A stretch of DNA of 40,804 nucleotides. Source: UBA9642 sp964545585 (GTDB taxonomy: Archaea; Nanobdellota; Nanobdellia; Woesearchaeales; UBA9642). Positions 15,169-22,528 of this stretch are shown here, in pieces (position 1 is the first letter of the stretch; the number at the start of each line of letters is the position of its first letter). The notes under the pieces were generated by a model, which had not been told where the DNA came from, did not search any database, and saw only the letters and a program-made list of their open reading frames with translations. A program made the position numbers and the translations under genes. The DNA lies in NCBI GenBank assembly GCA_964545585.1, contig CAZJFT010000004.1, positions 1-40,804 on the forward strand, in the 5' to 3' direction.

Positions 15169-15531
15169 TTAATTGAATTCCAGATATTCGCATCCTGTCT
15201 GGCATGTTACTGTGCCTGTCTTCCCATCTATTCGGAATCTTGCTTCTGTAACAGTCTGTGTCTGCTTGTTCGTGAACAGCACTCCAGAATACCATGTCTT
15301 GTTCTGCTGGTAAAGGTTGACTCTTGTATATGAATCCCCTTTTGCCTGTGCAATAGCTGTCCCGAAGCTATCCATGGATTTGCCTGCTTCCTGCTCTGTT
15401 ATCTCTGCGCGCGGTATTGTCGGACACCTGCTTGCAAGTTTCTCCTGTGAACCGTCCCAGCATACATATACTTTAGTGCATCCTGATAAAAGAACGATAG
15501 ACAACACCAATATTATTACAAACCATTTCAT
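15169..15531 (-). CDS. Small lipoprotein, unrecognised
   Basis: The 120-residue protein begins with a short hydrophobic signal and a lipobox, Leu-Leu-Ser-Gly-Cys (Cys18), so it is probably lipid-anchored outside the membrane. The mature part starts with Val-Tyr-Val-Cys-Trp-Asp-Gly-Ser and holds further cysteines (Cys36, and Cys110 and Cys114 near the end) that could form disulfides. A pro-region Cys-Pro-Thr-Ile-Pro and a beta-rich C-terminus follow. No enzyme motif is visible. A TATA box (TTTATAAA on the minus strand, about 15554-15561) is about 27 bp before the ATG, indicating a leaderless transcript. Confidence 0.82.
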   Translation of the reverse strand: MKWFVIILVLSIVLLSGCTKVYVCWDGSQEKLASRCPTIPRAEITEQEAGKSMDSFGTAIAQAKGDSYTRVNLYQQNKTWYSGVLFTNKQTQTVTEARFRIDGKTGTVTCQTGCEYLEFN

Positions 15532-15553
15532 AACATCAATCTAGAATAAGGTT

Positions 15554-15608
15554 TTTATAAAGTTTGTGGGATTTTATATTAATAATATTCTATCATAATC
15601 TTTATAAA
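15554..15608. promoter_or_regulatory. Divergent promoters (lipoprotein and 153-residue protein)
   Basis: Two TATA boxes lie back to back: TTTATAAA read on the minus strand (about 15554-15561), 27 bp from the lipoprotein ATG, and TTTATAAA on the plus strand (15601-15608). The plus-strand unit has a leader of about 25 bases with the SD GAGGT (15645-15649), seven bases before the ATG at 15657. The pair shows both initiation modes side by side: leaderless on one side, SD-led on the other. Confidence 0.6.
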
Positions 15609-15656
15609 ACCGCTTCGTTTCTCCTGGTTTATACTTAAAATAGCGAGGTAATTAAA

Positions 15657-16118
15657 ATGACACTAGTCGGTTTGAATTTTACAAAAATAAGTGCTGAGAG
15701 AATGGGCGGTTCCGAGAATGTAAGAGTTGAGAGCAACGTTGCAATAACGAATGTTGTCGAGGCAAAGATGCCTGATCCAAAGAAGACTATATTGAAGTTC
15801 CAGTTCATGTTCACTTCAAAGTTCGAGCCTAATATAGGATTGATAGAATTGAAGGGCGAGCTTATTGAGATGTATGATAAGGATTTAGGCGGCAAGATAT
15901 TAGAAGGTTGGAATAAGACTAAGAGTCTGCATAAGGATGTTGCACCAAGGATACTTAATGCGATACTTGCAAAATCAAACATTGAGGCAATAATCATGAG
16001 CAAGGAGCTTGGATTGCCAAGTCCTGTACAGATGCCTAAGGTAGAAGTTAAGCCAAAGGCAGCTGCACCGGCAGAAAACAAGCCAGAATCTAAGGTCGAA
16101 AAGCCTAAAAAGAAGTGA
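15657..16118 (+). CDS. Conserved-looking archaeal protein with charged Pro/Lys/Ala tail
   Basis: The 153-residue soluble protein is not one I can name. Its first 120 residues look like a beta-sheet with two helices: Leu-Val-Gly-Leu-Asn-Phe-Thr-Lys-Ile-Ser, Val-Ala-Ile-Thr-Asn-Val, then Leu-Lys-Phe-Gln-Phe-Met-Phe and an Ile-Gly-Leu-Ile-Glu-Leu-Lys-Gly strand. A helix with Leu-Asn-Ala-Ile-Leu-Ala-Lys follows. The curved-sheet-plus-helix order is reminiscent of SecB-like folds, a weak guess. The last 30 residues are a Lys/Pro/Ala/Glu tail, probably disordered. It has its own TATA box and SD and lies upstream of the cdc48 locus on the same strand. A chaperone role cannot be shown from sequence alone. 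Confidence 0.75.
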   Translation: MTLVGLNFTKISAERMGGSENVRVESNVAITNVVEAKMPDPKKTILKFQFMFTSKFEPNIGLIELKGELIEMYDKDLGGKILEGWNKTKSLHKDVAPRILNAILAKSNIEAIIMSKELGLPSPVQMPKVEVKPKAAAPAENKPESKVEKPKKK

Positions 16119-16150
16119 TTCTTCCTTATTTTTATTATTTTCTTATCTCT
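16119..16150 (+). terminator. T-rich termination tract
   Basis: The gene at 15657 is followed at once by T-dominated sequence (TTCTTCCTTATTTTTATTATTTTC), the usual intrinsic archaeal stop signal. A TATA-like AAATTTATA further on probably starts the cdc48 transcript. Confidence 0.45.
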
Positions 16151-16212
16151 TGTTTTAAACCATAAAATTTATATTCTTTAAGGGGTTTTTCGAGAGTGTT
16201 GAGGTGGTTTGA

Positions 16213-16836
16213 TTGTCTGATATTAAGCTTAAGGTTGCAGAGGCAATACAGGATGATGTCAATAAGGGCATTGTAAGGATAGATTCTGGATATATGAAGC
16301 AGATGCAGGTCAGGCCTGGTGATGTTGTAGAGATACAAGGTCCTAGGAAGACTGTTGCTATAGCAGACAGGGCATACCCTGGAGACATAGGCCTTAACAT
16401 AATAAGGATGGATGGTCTAATAAGAAGGAATGCAAAGACCGGTATCGGTGAAGTTGTTGCTGTAAAGAAAGCTAATGTCAAGGAAGCGAAAAAAGTGACT
16501 ATCGCACCAGCAAGAGAGGGGATTCTTATAAGGGCTAATCCGATGATTTTCAAACAGGGACTTCTTGGAAGAGCTGTAGTCAAGGGAGATATCGTATCAT
16601 TAGGCGGTACGAGGAGCAGGAGAAGCGCAATGTCCCAAAGCCCATTCTTTGATGATATATTCAACTTAGTGAGTGATGAGGCATTGATGGGTTTCGGTCT
16701 TGGAGACTTGAAATTCATGATTGTTGATGCCACTCCATCTAAAGAGGCTGTAATAATCACTGATGCTACTGAAGTCATATTCAATCCTGAAGCTGTTGCA
16801 GAAGTTAAAGAGGACAGGCTTCCTGACGTAACATAA
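16213..16836 (+). CDS. cdc48: Cdc48/VCP AAA ATPase, N-terminal domain fragment (gene interrupted)
   Basis: This 207-residue piece is the complete substrate/adaptor-binding N domain of archaeal Cdc48 (VAT). It contains a double-psi barrel (about 5-95) with Val-Arg-Pro-Gly-Asp-Val-Val-Glu-type sequence and the four-stranded subdomain (about 100-185). It starts at TTG, supported by GAGGTGG (16201-16207) five bases before it and an in-frame TGA immediately upstream. It ends Leu-Pro-Asp-Val-Thr, then TAA at 16834-16836. The family normally continues Tyr-Glu-Asp-Ile-Gly-Gly, and those codons (Glu-Asp-Ile-Gly-Gly) follow the TAA in the same frame. So one codon, expected TAT or TAC for Tyr, has become a stop, with no frameshift. 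On its own this part has no ATPase site. Confidence 0.9.
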   Translation: MSDIKLKVAEAIQDDVNKGIVRIDSGYMKQMQVRPGDVVEIQGPRKTVAIADRAYPGDIGLNIIRMDGLIRRNAKTGIGEVVAVKKANVKEAKKVTIAPAREGILIRANPMIFKQGLLGRAVVKGDIVSLGGTRSRRSAMSQSPFFDDIFNLVSDEALMGFGLGDLKFMIVDATPSKEAVIITDATEVIFNPEAVAEVKEDRLPDVT

Positions 16837-16851
16837 GAAGATATAGGTGGA

Positions 16852-18549
16852 TTGGATGAGGAATTGAAGAAAGTGCGTGAGATGGTAGAGTTGCCATTGA
16901 AGCATCCAGAAATATTTACTAGGCTTGGTATTGAGCCTCCTAAAGGCGTTCTTTTGCATGGTCCTCCTGGTACTGGAAAGACTTTGCTTGCGAAAGCTGT
17001 CGCTAATGAGACGCAATCAAATTTCATCCTAATAAATGGTCCGGAGATAATGAGCAAGTATTATGGACAGTCAGAAGAGAATCTCAGGAAAAAGTTTGAG
17101 GATGCAGAGAAGAATGCTCCATCAATAATATTCATCGATGAGATTGATGCTATCGCTTCAAAGAGGGAAGAGACTCATGGAGAGGTCGAGAAGAGAGTTG
17201 TTGCACAATTGCTTGCAATAATGGACGGCCTGAAATCAAGAGGAAAGGTTGTTGTGATTGCAGCATCAAACATCCCTAATGCACTTGATCCGGCATTGAG
17301 AAGGCCTGGAAGATTTGACAGGGAGATAGAGATAGGCGTCCCAAGAAAAGAAGGAAGGTTGAGCGTGTTGAAGATTCATACTAGAGGAATGCCTCTGCTT
17401 ACTAAGGATAATTATAAGCAATTGAAGGAAAGGGTAAAGGATTTGGATGATAAGAAGATAATAGATTTGGATTACCTTTCTGAGATAACTTATGGTTTCG
17501 TCGGTGCAGACATCGCAGCTTTAAGCAAGGAAGCAGCAATGGTCGTCTTAAGGAAGGTTCTTGGAGATATGAATCTAAGGAATGATGAGCCGTTGTCTGA
17601 AGAATTGCTAGAGAAATTGATAATCACGCAGGATGATTTCATGGAAGCATTGAAAGTCGTAAGGCCTTCTGCATTGAGGGAAGTGTTGATTGAGAAACCC
17701 ACAACTAAATGGGAAGACATTGGCGGATTAGAGGATGCAAAGCAGGAATTGCATGAAGCAGTGGAATGGCCGTTGCAGAACAGGAAGGCGTTCGAGAGAC
17801 TAGGTATAAAACCTCCTACTGGTGTTTTATTGTATGGTCCTCCTGGTACTGGAAAGACTTTGCTTGCTAAAGCTGTCGCTAATGAATCGAAAGCGAATTT
17901 CATTCTAGTAAATGGTCCGGAATTGATGAGCAAGTGGGTCGGTGAATCAGAAAAAGCCGTCCGTAAAGTGTTTGAGAAGGCACGTCAGAGCAGTCCTTCA
18001 ATAATATTCTTTGACGAGATAGATTCAATAGTTCCAAAGAGGGGTGCTAATCAGGACAGTTCTGGAGTCACAGAGAAAGTAGTCAATCAATTATTGACAG
18101 AGATGAATGGCTTGAGAGAGATGAAAGATGTAGTGGTTGTTGGAGCGACAAACAGGCCTGACCTGCTTGATTCTGCATTATTGCGCCCAGGAAGGTTCGA
18201 CAGGATTGTTTTAGTGAGTGTGCCTGACAAGAAGTCAAGGAAGGAGATATTTGATGTTCACATGAAGAATATGCCTACAGCAAAAGATGTGAAAGTAACA
18301 GAGCTTGTAGAGAAGACTGAAGGATACGTAGGTGCTGATATTGAGGCGGTATGCAGGGAAGCAGCGATGCTCGCATTGAGGGCAGACATGAATTCAAAAG
18401 ATATAAAGATGAAATTCTTCACTGAAGCATTGAAGAAAGTGCGACCATCAGCATCAAAAGAGATTGAAGCATTATATGAAGAATTCCATAATTCTTTCAG
18501 AAAATCACGTGCAGAAGAGATGAAAGAGAAGCCGATGTATTATGGATAG
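16852..18549 (+). CDS. cdc48: Cdc48/VCP AAA ATPase, D1-D2 fragment (gene interrupted)
   Basis: This is the double AAA engine that unfolds proteins in a hexamer. Walker A motifs Gly-Pro-Pro-Gly-Thr-Gly-Lys-Thr occur at residues 37-44 and from about 329. Walker B is Ile-Phe-Ile-Asp-Glu-Ile-Asp and then Ile-Phe-Phe-Asp-Glu-Ile-Asp. Arg-Arg-Pro-Gly-Arg-Phe-Asp and Leu-Arg-Pro-Gly-Arg-Phe-Asp segments carry the Arg fingers. It ends in a short tail with Met-Tyr-Tyr-Gly. It is in frame with the N-domain fragment. If made separately, possible starts are TTG 16852, TTG 16864 or GTG 16873. GGTGG (16846-16850) is too close to the first. Every D1/D2 motif is intact, so selection seems to act on the whole. 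Together the pieces would make about 778 residues. Confidence 0.9.
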   Translation: MDEELKKVREMVELPLKHPEIFTRLGIEPPKGVLLHGPPGTGKTLLAKAVANETQSNFILINGPEIMSKYYGQSEENLRKKFEDAEKNAPSIIFIDEIDAIASKREETHGEVEKRVVAQLLAIMDGLKSRGKVVVIAASNIPNALDPALRRPGRFDREIEIGVPRKEGRLSVLKIHTRGMPLLTKDNYKQLKERVKDLDDKKIIDLDYLSEITYGFVGADIAALSKEAAMVVLRKVLGDMNLRNDEPLSEELLEKLIITQDDFMEALKVVRPSALREVLIEKPTTKWEDIGGLEDAKQELHEAVEWPLQNRKAFERLGIKPPTGVLLYGPPGTGKTLLAKAVANESKANFILVNGPELMSKWVGESEKAVRKVFEKARQSSPSIIFFDEIDSIVPKRGANQDSSGVTEKVVNQLLTEMNGLREMKDVVVVGATNRPDLLDSALLRPGRFDRIVLVSVPDKKSRKEIFDVHMKNMPTAKDVKVTELVEKTEGYVGADIEAVCREAAMLALRADMNSKDIKMKFFTEALKKVRPSASKEIEALYEEFHNSFRKSRAEEMKEKPMYYG

Positions 18550-18601
18550 TTGCTATTATTGAAAGAATACATTTTTAAATTCTTTTTTGTTCCTCTTTTC
18601 T

Positions 18602-19036
18602 ATGTCAGAAGCATTAGTGAAGAAGATGTTCAAGCATGATGCAAGCATAAAGGATTTGCTTGAGATAGAGCGATATATAACTCCATTGCATCAAGGGTTC
18701 ATGATACCTCACGGAATGGCTGGTGTCCCTTTTTTCTTAAGCGAACCCATAGGTATGAATTATGACACTAAGACAGGATTGTTCCTTACACAGAATTCTA
18801 TTGCTTCTTATGCTGGAAAATTGAACGGCAAGATTGATTTGAGTGCTAGATATCTTAATGGTGTGAACGAGGGCACACTTATCCATCTTAATGGCTCTTT
18901 GAATGACGAATCAAAGATGATTGATGGAAAGATATCATTCCGTAAGGGACAGGATGACTATTATGGATTCTACATCCTTCCGTCATTTGATGAGAAAATG
19001 TTCTATGAGTTCTTGAAGAGAAATCTGCATAGGTAA
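18602..19036 (+). CDS. Orphan soluble protein of 144 residues
   Basis: The protein is unrecognised. A helical start (Ser-Glu-Ala-Leu-Val-Lys-Lys-Met-Phe-Lys) is followed by beta-rich sequence with Gly and Asn turns: Gly-Lys-Leu-Asn-Gly-Lys-Ile-Asp-Leu-Ser and Ile-His-Leu-Asn-Gly-Ser-Leu. It ends in an amphipathic helix. The frame opens five codons earlier at a TTG, but the ATG at 18602 is preferred. A TATA-like TTTTTAAAT lies about 30 bp upstream and there is no SD, so the transcript is probably leaderless. It follows cdc48 by about 50 bp on the same strand. Confidence 0.68.
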   Translation: MSEALVKKMFKHDASIKDLLEIERYITPLHQGFMIPHGMAGVPFFLSEPIGMNYDTKTGLFLTQNSIASYAGKLNGKIDLSARYLNGVNEGTLIHLNGSLNDESKMIDGKISFRKGQDDYYGFYILPSFDEKMFYEFLKRNLHR

Positions 19037-19045
19037 TTTCATGGA

Positions 19046-20260
19046 CTATGCATTTGAATATTTCATCTTCTCCTTGAATATCATCAATGAGCTCAACACT
19101 ATAGTAATTATTATGACTGCATATGTTATCTCTGAAAGTATTGTAAGTTCAGGGATCCTTGAGACTATTATCTGTGCTATCGCCGCAGCTGCGAGTCCTC
19201 TTGCGAACATAGACATGGTTATTGCCCTGTCGTAATTGTCGAATTCTTTTGTTATCAATCCAGATGCTCTCCTGGAGAAAAGAAGCACAAGGGATATTAT
19301 TCCCGCAATCAGCAGCACATTCAGGTTCTTTACGTTGAACATTATTCCTATATACACGAAGAAGAATGTCTTGAGGAAGAATGAGACCTGTTGATAGAAC
19401 AGTCCCTCATGTGCTTTCACTATTATTATGCCCTCTATTTTCTTTATCTCCCATTTGCCTGCATGCTTTATCTCTAGTATCCTCCTTGTTATAGGCTCAG
19501 AGTTCTTCAACGTCATCCCTAACAATAATGCTGCTATAGCACCATTTGCATTCATCATCTCAGCAACCACATATATTACTATGATGTACGCTATCGTAGA
19601 CATGAATGTTGTCTTTTCCTTGAACACCTCTGCAACCAGGAATATCCAGAACAGCCCCGCACCTATGCCTATTATTGAAGCTATGAAGAACAATGAGAAA
19701 AGCGAATATGCTATGTTCTCGAGATTTATGCTCTGTATGAGTATGAGCTCAAGGACGGCGAATGCGAACACTATGCACAAGACATCTGTCAATGCGGATT
19801 CGAATGTCAATATTGATTGTGTTCTGCTTTTCAGTTTCAATTCCTTGACTAACGGGATTACAAATGCCGAAGATACTCCTCCTAGCGTGAATCCTGCGAG
19901 CAGTGATTGGAGTATCGTGAATTTGAAAAGATACATTATTGCAGCTATGATTAATGATGAGATGATGAAATTGAATATCGTAAGATTGAAGCTTTTCAAT
20001 GCCCCCTTCACGAATTCATGGATGTCTATGTTGAACCCTCCCTCATACAGCAAGAACAATAGTGTCGCCGTAGTGAATAGCGGTACAAAAATGGCGATGT
20101 CTGAAGGATTGACATACCCTAAGACTGTTGGTCCTATGATTATTCCTATAGCTAAGAGCAGCAGGACATCCGGCACGTGTGTCTTCTTGAAGAACAGTTC
20201 TGCTAAGAAACTAAGGAAAAGTATTATCCCTACACCTAATAATGCCAATAATACATCCAT
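19046..20260 (-). CDS. Monovalent cation:proton antiporter (CPA family), copy 1
   Basis: The 404-residue protein is a polytopic Na+/H+ or K+/H+ antiporter-like membrane protein with about 12 hydrophobic spans. Family marks are the N-terminal Phe-Lys-Lys-Thr-x-Val-Pro-Asp-Val-Leu start of the inverted repeat, Gly-Pro-Thr-Val-Leu-Gly, the Glu-Gly-Gly in helix 3, Phe-Glu-Ser-Ala-Leu-Thr-Asp-Val-Leu (functional Glu/Asp) and Ala-Asn-Gly-Ala-Ile-Ala-Ala-Leu. It lacks the cytoplasmic nucleotide-binding domains found in many potassium-efflux (Kef) members. It is clearly paralogous to the antiporter at 21190. Ion specificity cannot be read from the sequence. Confidence 0.9.
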   Translation of the reverse strand: MDVLLALLGVGIILFLSFLAELFFKKTHVPDVLLLLAIGIIIGPTVLGYVNPSDIAIFVPLFTTATLLFLLYEGGFNIDIHEFVKGALKSFNLTIFNFIISSLIIAAIMYLFKFTILQSLLAGFTLGGVSSAFVIPLVKELKLKSRTQSILTFESALTDVLCIVFAFAVLELILIQSINLENIAYSLFSLFFIASIIGIGAGLFWIFLVAEVFKEKTTFMSTIAYIIVIYVVAEMMNANGAIAALLLGMTLKNSEPITRRILEIKHAGKWEIKKIEGIIIVKAHEGLFYQQVSFFLKTFFFVYIGIMFNVKNLNVLLIAGIISLVLLFSRRASGLITKEFDNYDRAITMSMFARGLAAAAIAQIIVSRIPELTILSEITYAVIIITIVLSSLMIFKEKMKYSNA

Positions 20261-20350
20261 GGATTTACAGAATCCTCATCATTTTTAATGTTTGTTAAAA
20301 AATCCTCAAATCAGTAAAGTTTTTATTATTGAATTTCATTTTTTCTTTCC

Positions 20351-21175
20351 ATGAGAATCCTCGTCATCGGTTGTTTCCATGGCAAATTTCCGCAGAAGCT
20401 GAAGAATATTGCGAAATCATGTGATCTCATTCTCAGCACGGGAGACTTCGGCGGTTCAGAGAAATTAAGGAAGTTCATGTTCAAGAATTTCTCACACAAT
20501 TATACTGATAAGCTAGGAAAGAAGAAGACAAGAGAGTATTATCTTGAGGATTATAATCATGGAAAGAAGATAATTAAAGAGCTCGATAAGCTTGGCAAGC
20601 CAGTATTCACTATAGACGGCAATTGGGATTTCAAGGGCACTGCTGACGTAAAGAAGGATTATGGATTGAACTTCAATAGCTATCCTAAGATAATGAGTAA
20701 GACTACAAACATAAAATTCCTGAACAAGAAAATAAGGGATATCGAAGGATTAAAGGTTTATCCCCATGGAGGTTTGATGCTTGCAAGCATATTCCATATA
20801 GACAATTATTTCAAGGACAAGCATGCGCTATACAAGCAGTGGCATGTCAAGCAGAAGAGACAATTGTTCAAGCAGAAATCAAAGAAATTAGATATTCTTC
20901 TGGTGCATTGTCCCCCATATGGATATTTTGACAAGGTAAAATACAAAGGCGTCAATCCGATGAATGGCAAGCATATAGGATTCAAGCCATACAATGAATA
21001 TATAAAGAAGTATGCGCCGAAATTATTCATCTGTGGGCACATGCATGAGCATCAGGGCATAAAAAAGCTTGGAAGAACGATCATTCTGAGCCATGGGCCG
21101 GCGATGGATGGTAAGGCCGCGATTCTTGACTGGGACTGCAGTAGGCGCACTTTCAAGGCGAAATTAATACGATGA
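20351..21175 (+). CDS. Calcineurin-like metallophosphoesterase with altered first motif
   Basis: The 274-residue protein follows the five-block metallophosphoesterase pattern: Gly-Cys-Phe-His-Gly (8-10), Gly-Asp-Phe-Gly-Gly (about 31-35), Gly-Asn-Trp-Asp, His-Cys-Pro-Pro and Gly-His-Met-His-Glu. These blocks bind two metals and hydrolyse phosphomono- or diesters. The first block normally reads Asp-x-His, and Asp is a metal ligand; here it is Cys8. The third is Gly-Asn-Trp-Asp rather than the common Gly-Asn-His-Glu/Asp. Either the metal site tolerates Cys or activity is altered. Large Lys-rich inserts (about 50-75 and 150-185) are notable. It is a single gene between two antiporters on the opposite strand. 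Confidence 0.88.
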   Translation: MRILVIGCFHGKFPQKLKNIAKSCDLILSTGDFGGSEKLRKFMFKNFSHNYTDKLGKKKTREYYLEDYNHGKKIIKELDKLGKPVFTIDGNWDFKGTADVKKDYGLNFNSYPKIMSKTTNIKFLNKKIRDIEGLKVYPHGGLMLASIFHIDNYFKDKHALYKQWHVKQKRQLFKQKSKKLDILLVHCPPYGYFDKVKYKGVNPMNGKHIGFKPYNEYIKKYAPKLFICGHMHEHQGIKKLGRTIILSHGPAMDGKAAILDWDCSRRTFKAKLIR

Positions 21176-21189
21176 TTGGTATGTCCGGA

Positions 21190-22446
21190 TCATGTCACGT
21201 CTATAGTCTTTGTAGAATCTTTTTTCTTGAAGAAAATGCCTCTATTGACGAGGAAAATTAGTATAGAACTGAACACTATCGTGAATATTATTACATTGTA
21301 GACTACTGCCGCTATCTCTGCGGCCCTTGATATATTGTCTGCGATGACCAATTGCACTATTGCTGCCGCCGCAAGTCCTCTTGCAAAAATCACTTGTGTT
21401 ATCTGCCTGTCATATTCCGGGTAGTCTGACATTATGAATTGCGATATCTTCCTTCCATACAATAATACTGCAGCTATCGCAAGGCCTATTATCAATGCAG
21501 GGATGTTGTCCAGATTGAATAAAACCCCTATGTATACGAAAAAGAATGTCTTGAGGAAGAACGATATCTGCTCGTAGAATGTTGATTCCTTATGTGTGAC
21601 TGCAACAACACCATGTATGTCATCTGCTTCCTTGTCATTATGGTGCAATATCATCAATATCCTTCTGGTTATCTGTTTTGAATTCTTCAATGTCACACCG
21701 ACGAATAATGTGGCTATCGCACCGTTCCCTCCCAAAAGCTCAGACACCACATAAACCAGTATGACGTATGCTATGGTGAGCATTATCGGAGTGTTCATCT
21801 TGAATATTGTAGTTACTACGACTATCCATATCAATCCAGCAATTATTCCTATTATGCCTGCAATCAGGAACAATAAGAACAATGTCTTTATGTTTGACAG
21901 GAAATCTACGCTGTTAGAGACTATTATCTCCATGATTGAGAATGCGAACACTATGCATAATACATCTGTCAATGCAGACTCTAATGTCAATACTGAAGCA
22001 GTGTCTTTCCTTATCCTGAGGTTCTTGACTATAGGTATGACGAATGCGGAAGATATGCCTCCAAGTATGAACCCTGTCAATAAGGAGAGCCATATGTTGA
22101 ATCCTGCAATGAGCATTATTAGGCCTACAAGTATTGCTGAGACTACAAAATTGACTATAGTTATGTTGAAAGTCTTGACTGCTCCTTCGACTATGGATTT
22201 TATGCTCAAGTTTAGTCCGCCATCAAACAATAAGAATAGCAGTGTGAATGTCGTGAATATGGGCGCGTATTCTGCTATTGACGAAGGGTCGAAGTATCCT
22301 AGTATGTGGGGGCCTATGACAAAACCTATTATTATCAAAATCAAGACATCAGGAATCTTTGTCTTCTTGAACAGGAACTCCGCCAAATAACCTAAGAATA
22401 GTATTACTCCTACGCCTAAAAGCACGAATGAGACTTCAACCATCAT
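21190..22446 (-). CDS. Monovalent cation:proton antiporter (CPA family), copy 2
   Basis: The 418-residue paralogue of the antiporter at 19046 has the same landmarks: Phe-Lys-Lys-Thr-Lys-Ile-Pro-Asp-Val-Leu, Gly-Pro-His-Ile-Leu-Gly-Tyr, Asp-Gly-Gly-Leu-Asn, Leu-Glu-Ser-Ala-Leu-Thr-Asp-Val-Leu and Gly-Asn-Gly-Ala-Ile-Ala-Thr. About 12 membrane spans are visible, with a soluble loop (about 275-295) containing acidic and His residues (His-His-Asn-Asp-Lys-Glu-Ala-Asp-Asp) that differs from copy 1. The ATG is at 22446 or 22443. It is convergent with the metallophosphoesterase (14 bp apart). Two copies suggest specialised ions or pH ranges. Confidence 0.9.
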   Translation of the reverse strand: MMVEVSFVLLGVGVILFLGYLAEFLFKKTKIPDVLILIIIGFVIGPHILGYFDPSSIAEYAPIFTTFTLLFLLFDGGLNLSIKSIVEGAVKTFNITIVNFVVSAILVGLIMLIAGFNIWLSLLTGFILGGISSAFVIPIVKNLRIRKDTASVLTLESALTDVLCIVFAFSIMEIIVSNSVDFLSNIKTLFLLFLIAGIIGIIAGLIWIVVVTTIFKMNTPIMLTIAYVILVYVVSELLGGNGAIATLFVGVTLKNSKQITRRILMILHHNDKEADDIHGVVAVTHKESTFYEQISFFLKTFFFVYIGVLFNLDNIPALIIGLAIAAVLLYGRKISQFIMSDYPEYDRQITQVIFARGLAAAAIVQLVIADNISRAAEIAAVVYNVIIFTIVFSSILIFLVNRGIFFKKKDSTKTIDVT

Positions 22447-22528
22447 ACTTATTTTTCTTAATCCTATTTATTGTTTTCGTTTTCTTTTCAAGCATTAAAT
22501 TTATAAGTCTGTCATCTATGCACTTATC

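Noticed and set aside
16834..16836. Genetic-code reassignment of TAA to Tyr
   Set aside because: Many other genes in the window end at TAA in the expected place (for example at 228, 943 and 9049), so a global reassignment is excluded. Only a local event remains.
19428..20288. Open frame of 286 codons antisense to antiporter copy 1
   Set aside because: Same reasoning: the minus-strand antiporter has clear family motifs, and the antisense product is a mirror of membrane codons rich in Met, Asn and Ser. The frame antisense to copy 2 (21761-22390) was rejected likewise.
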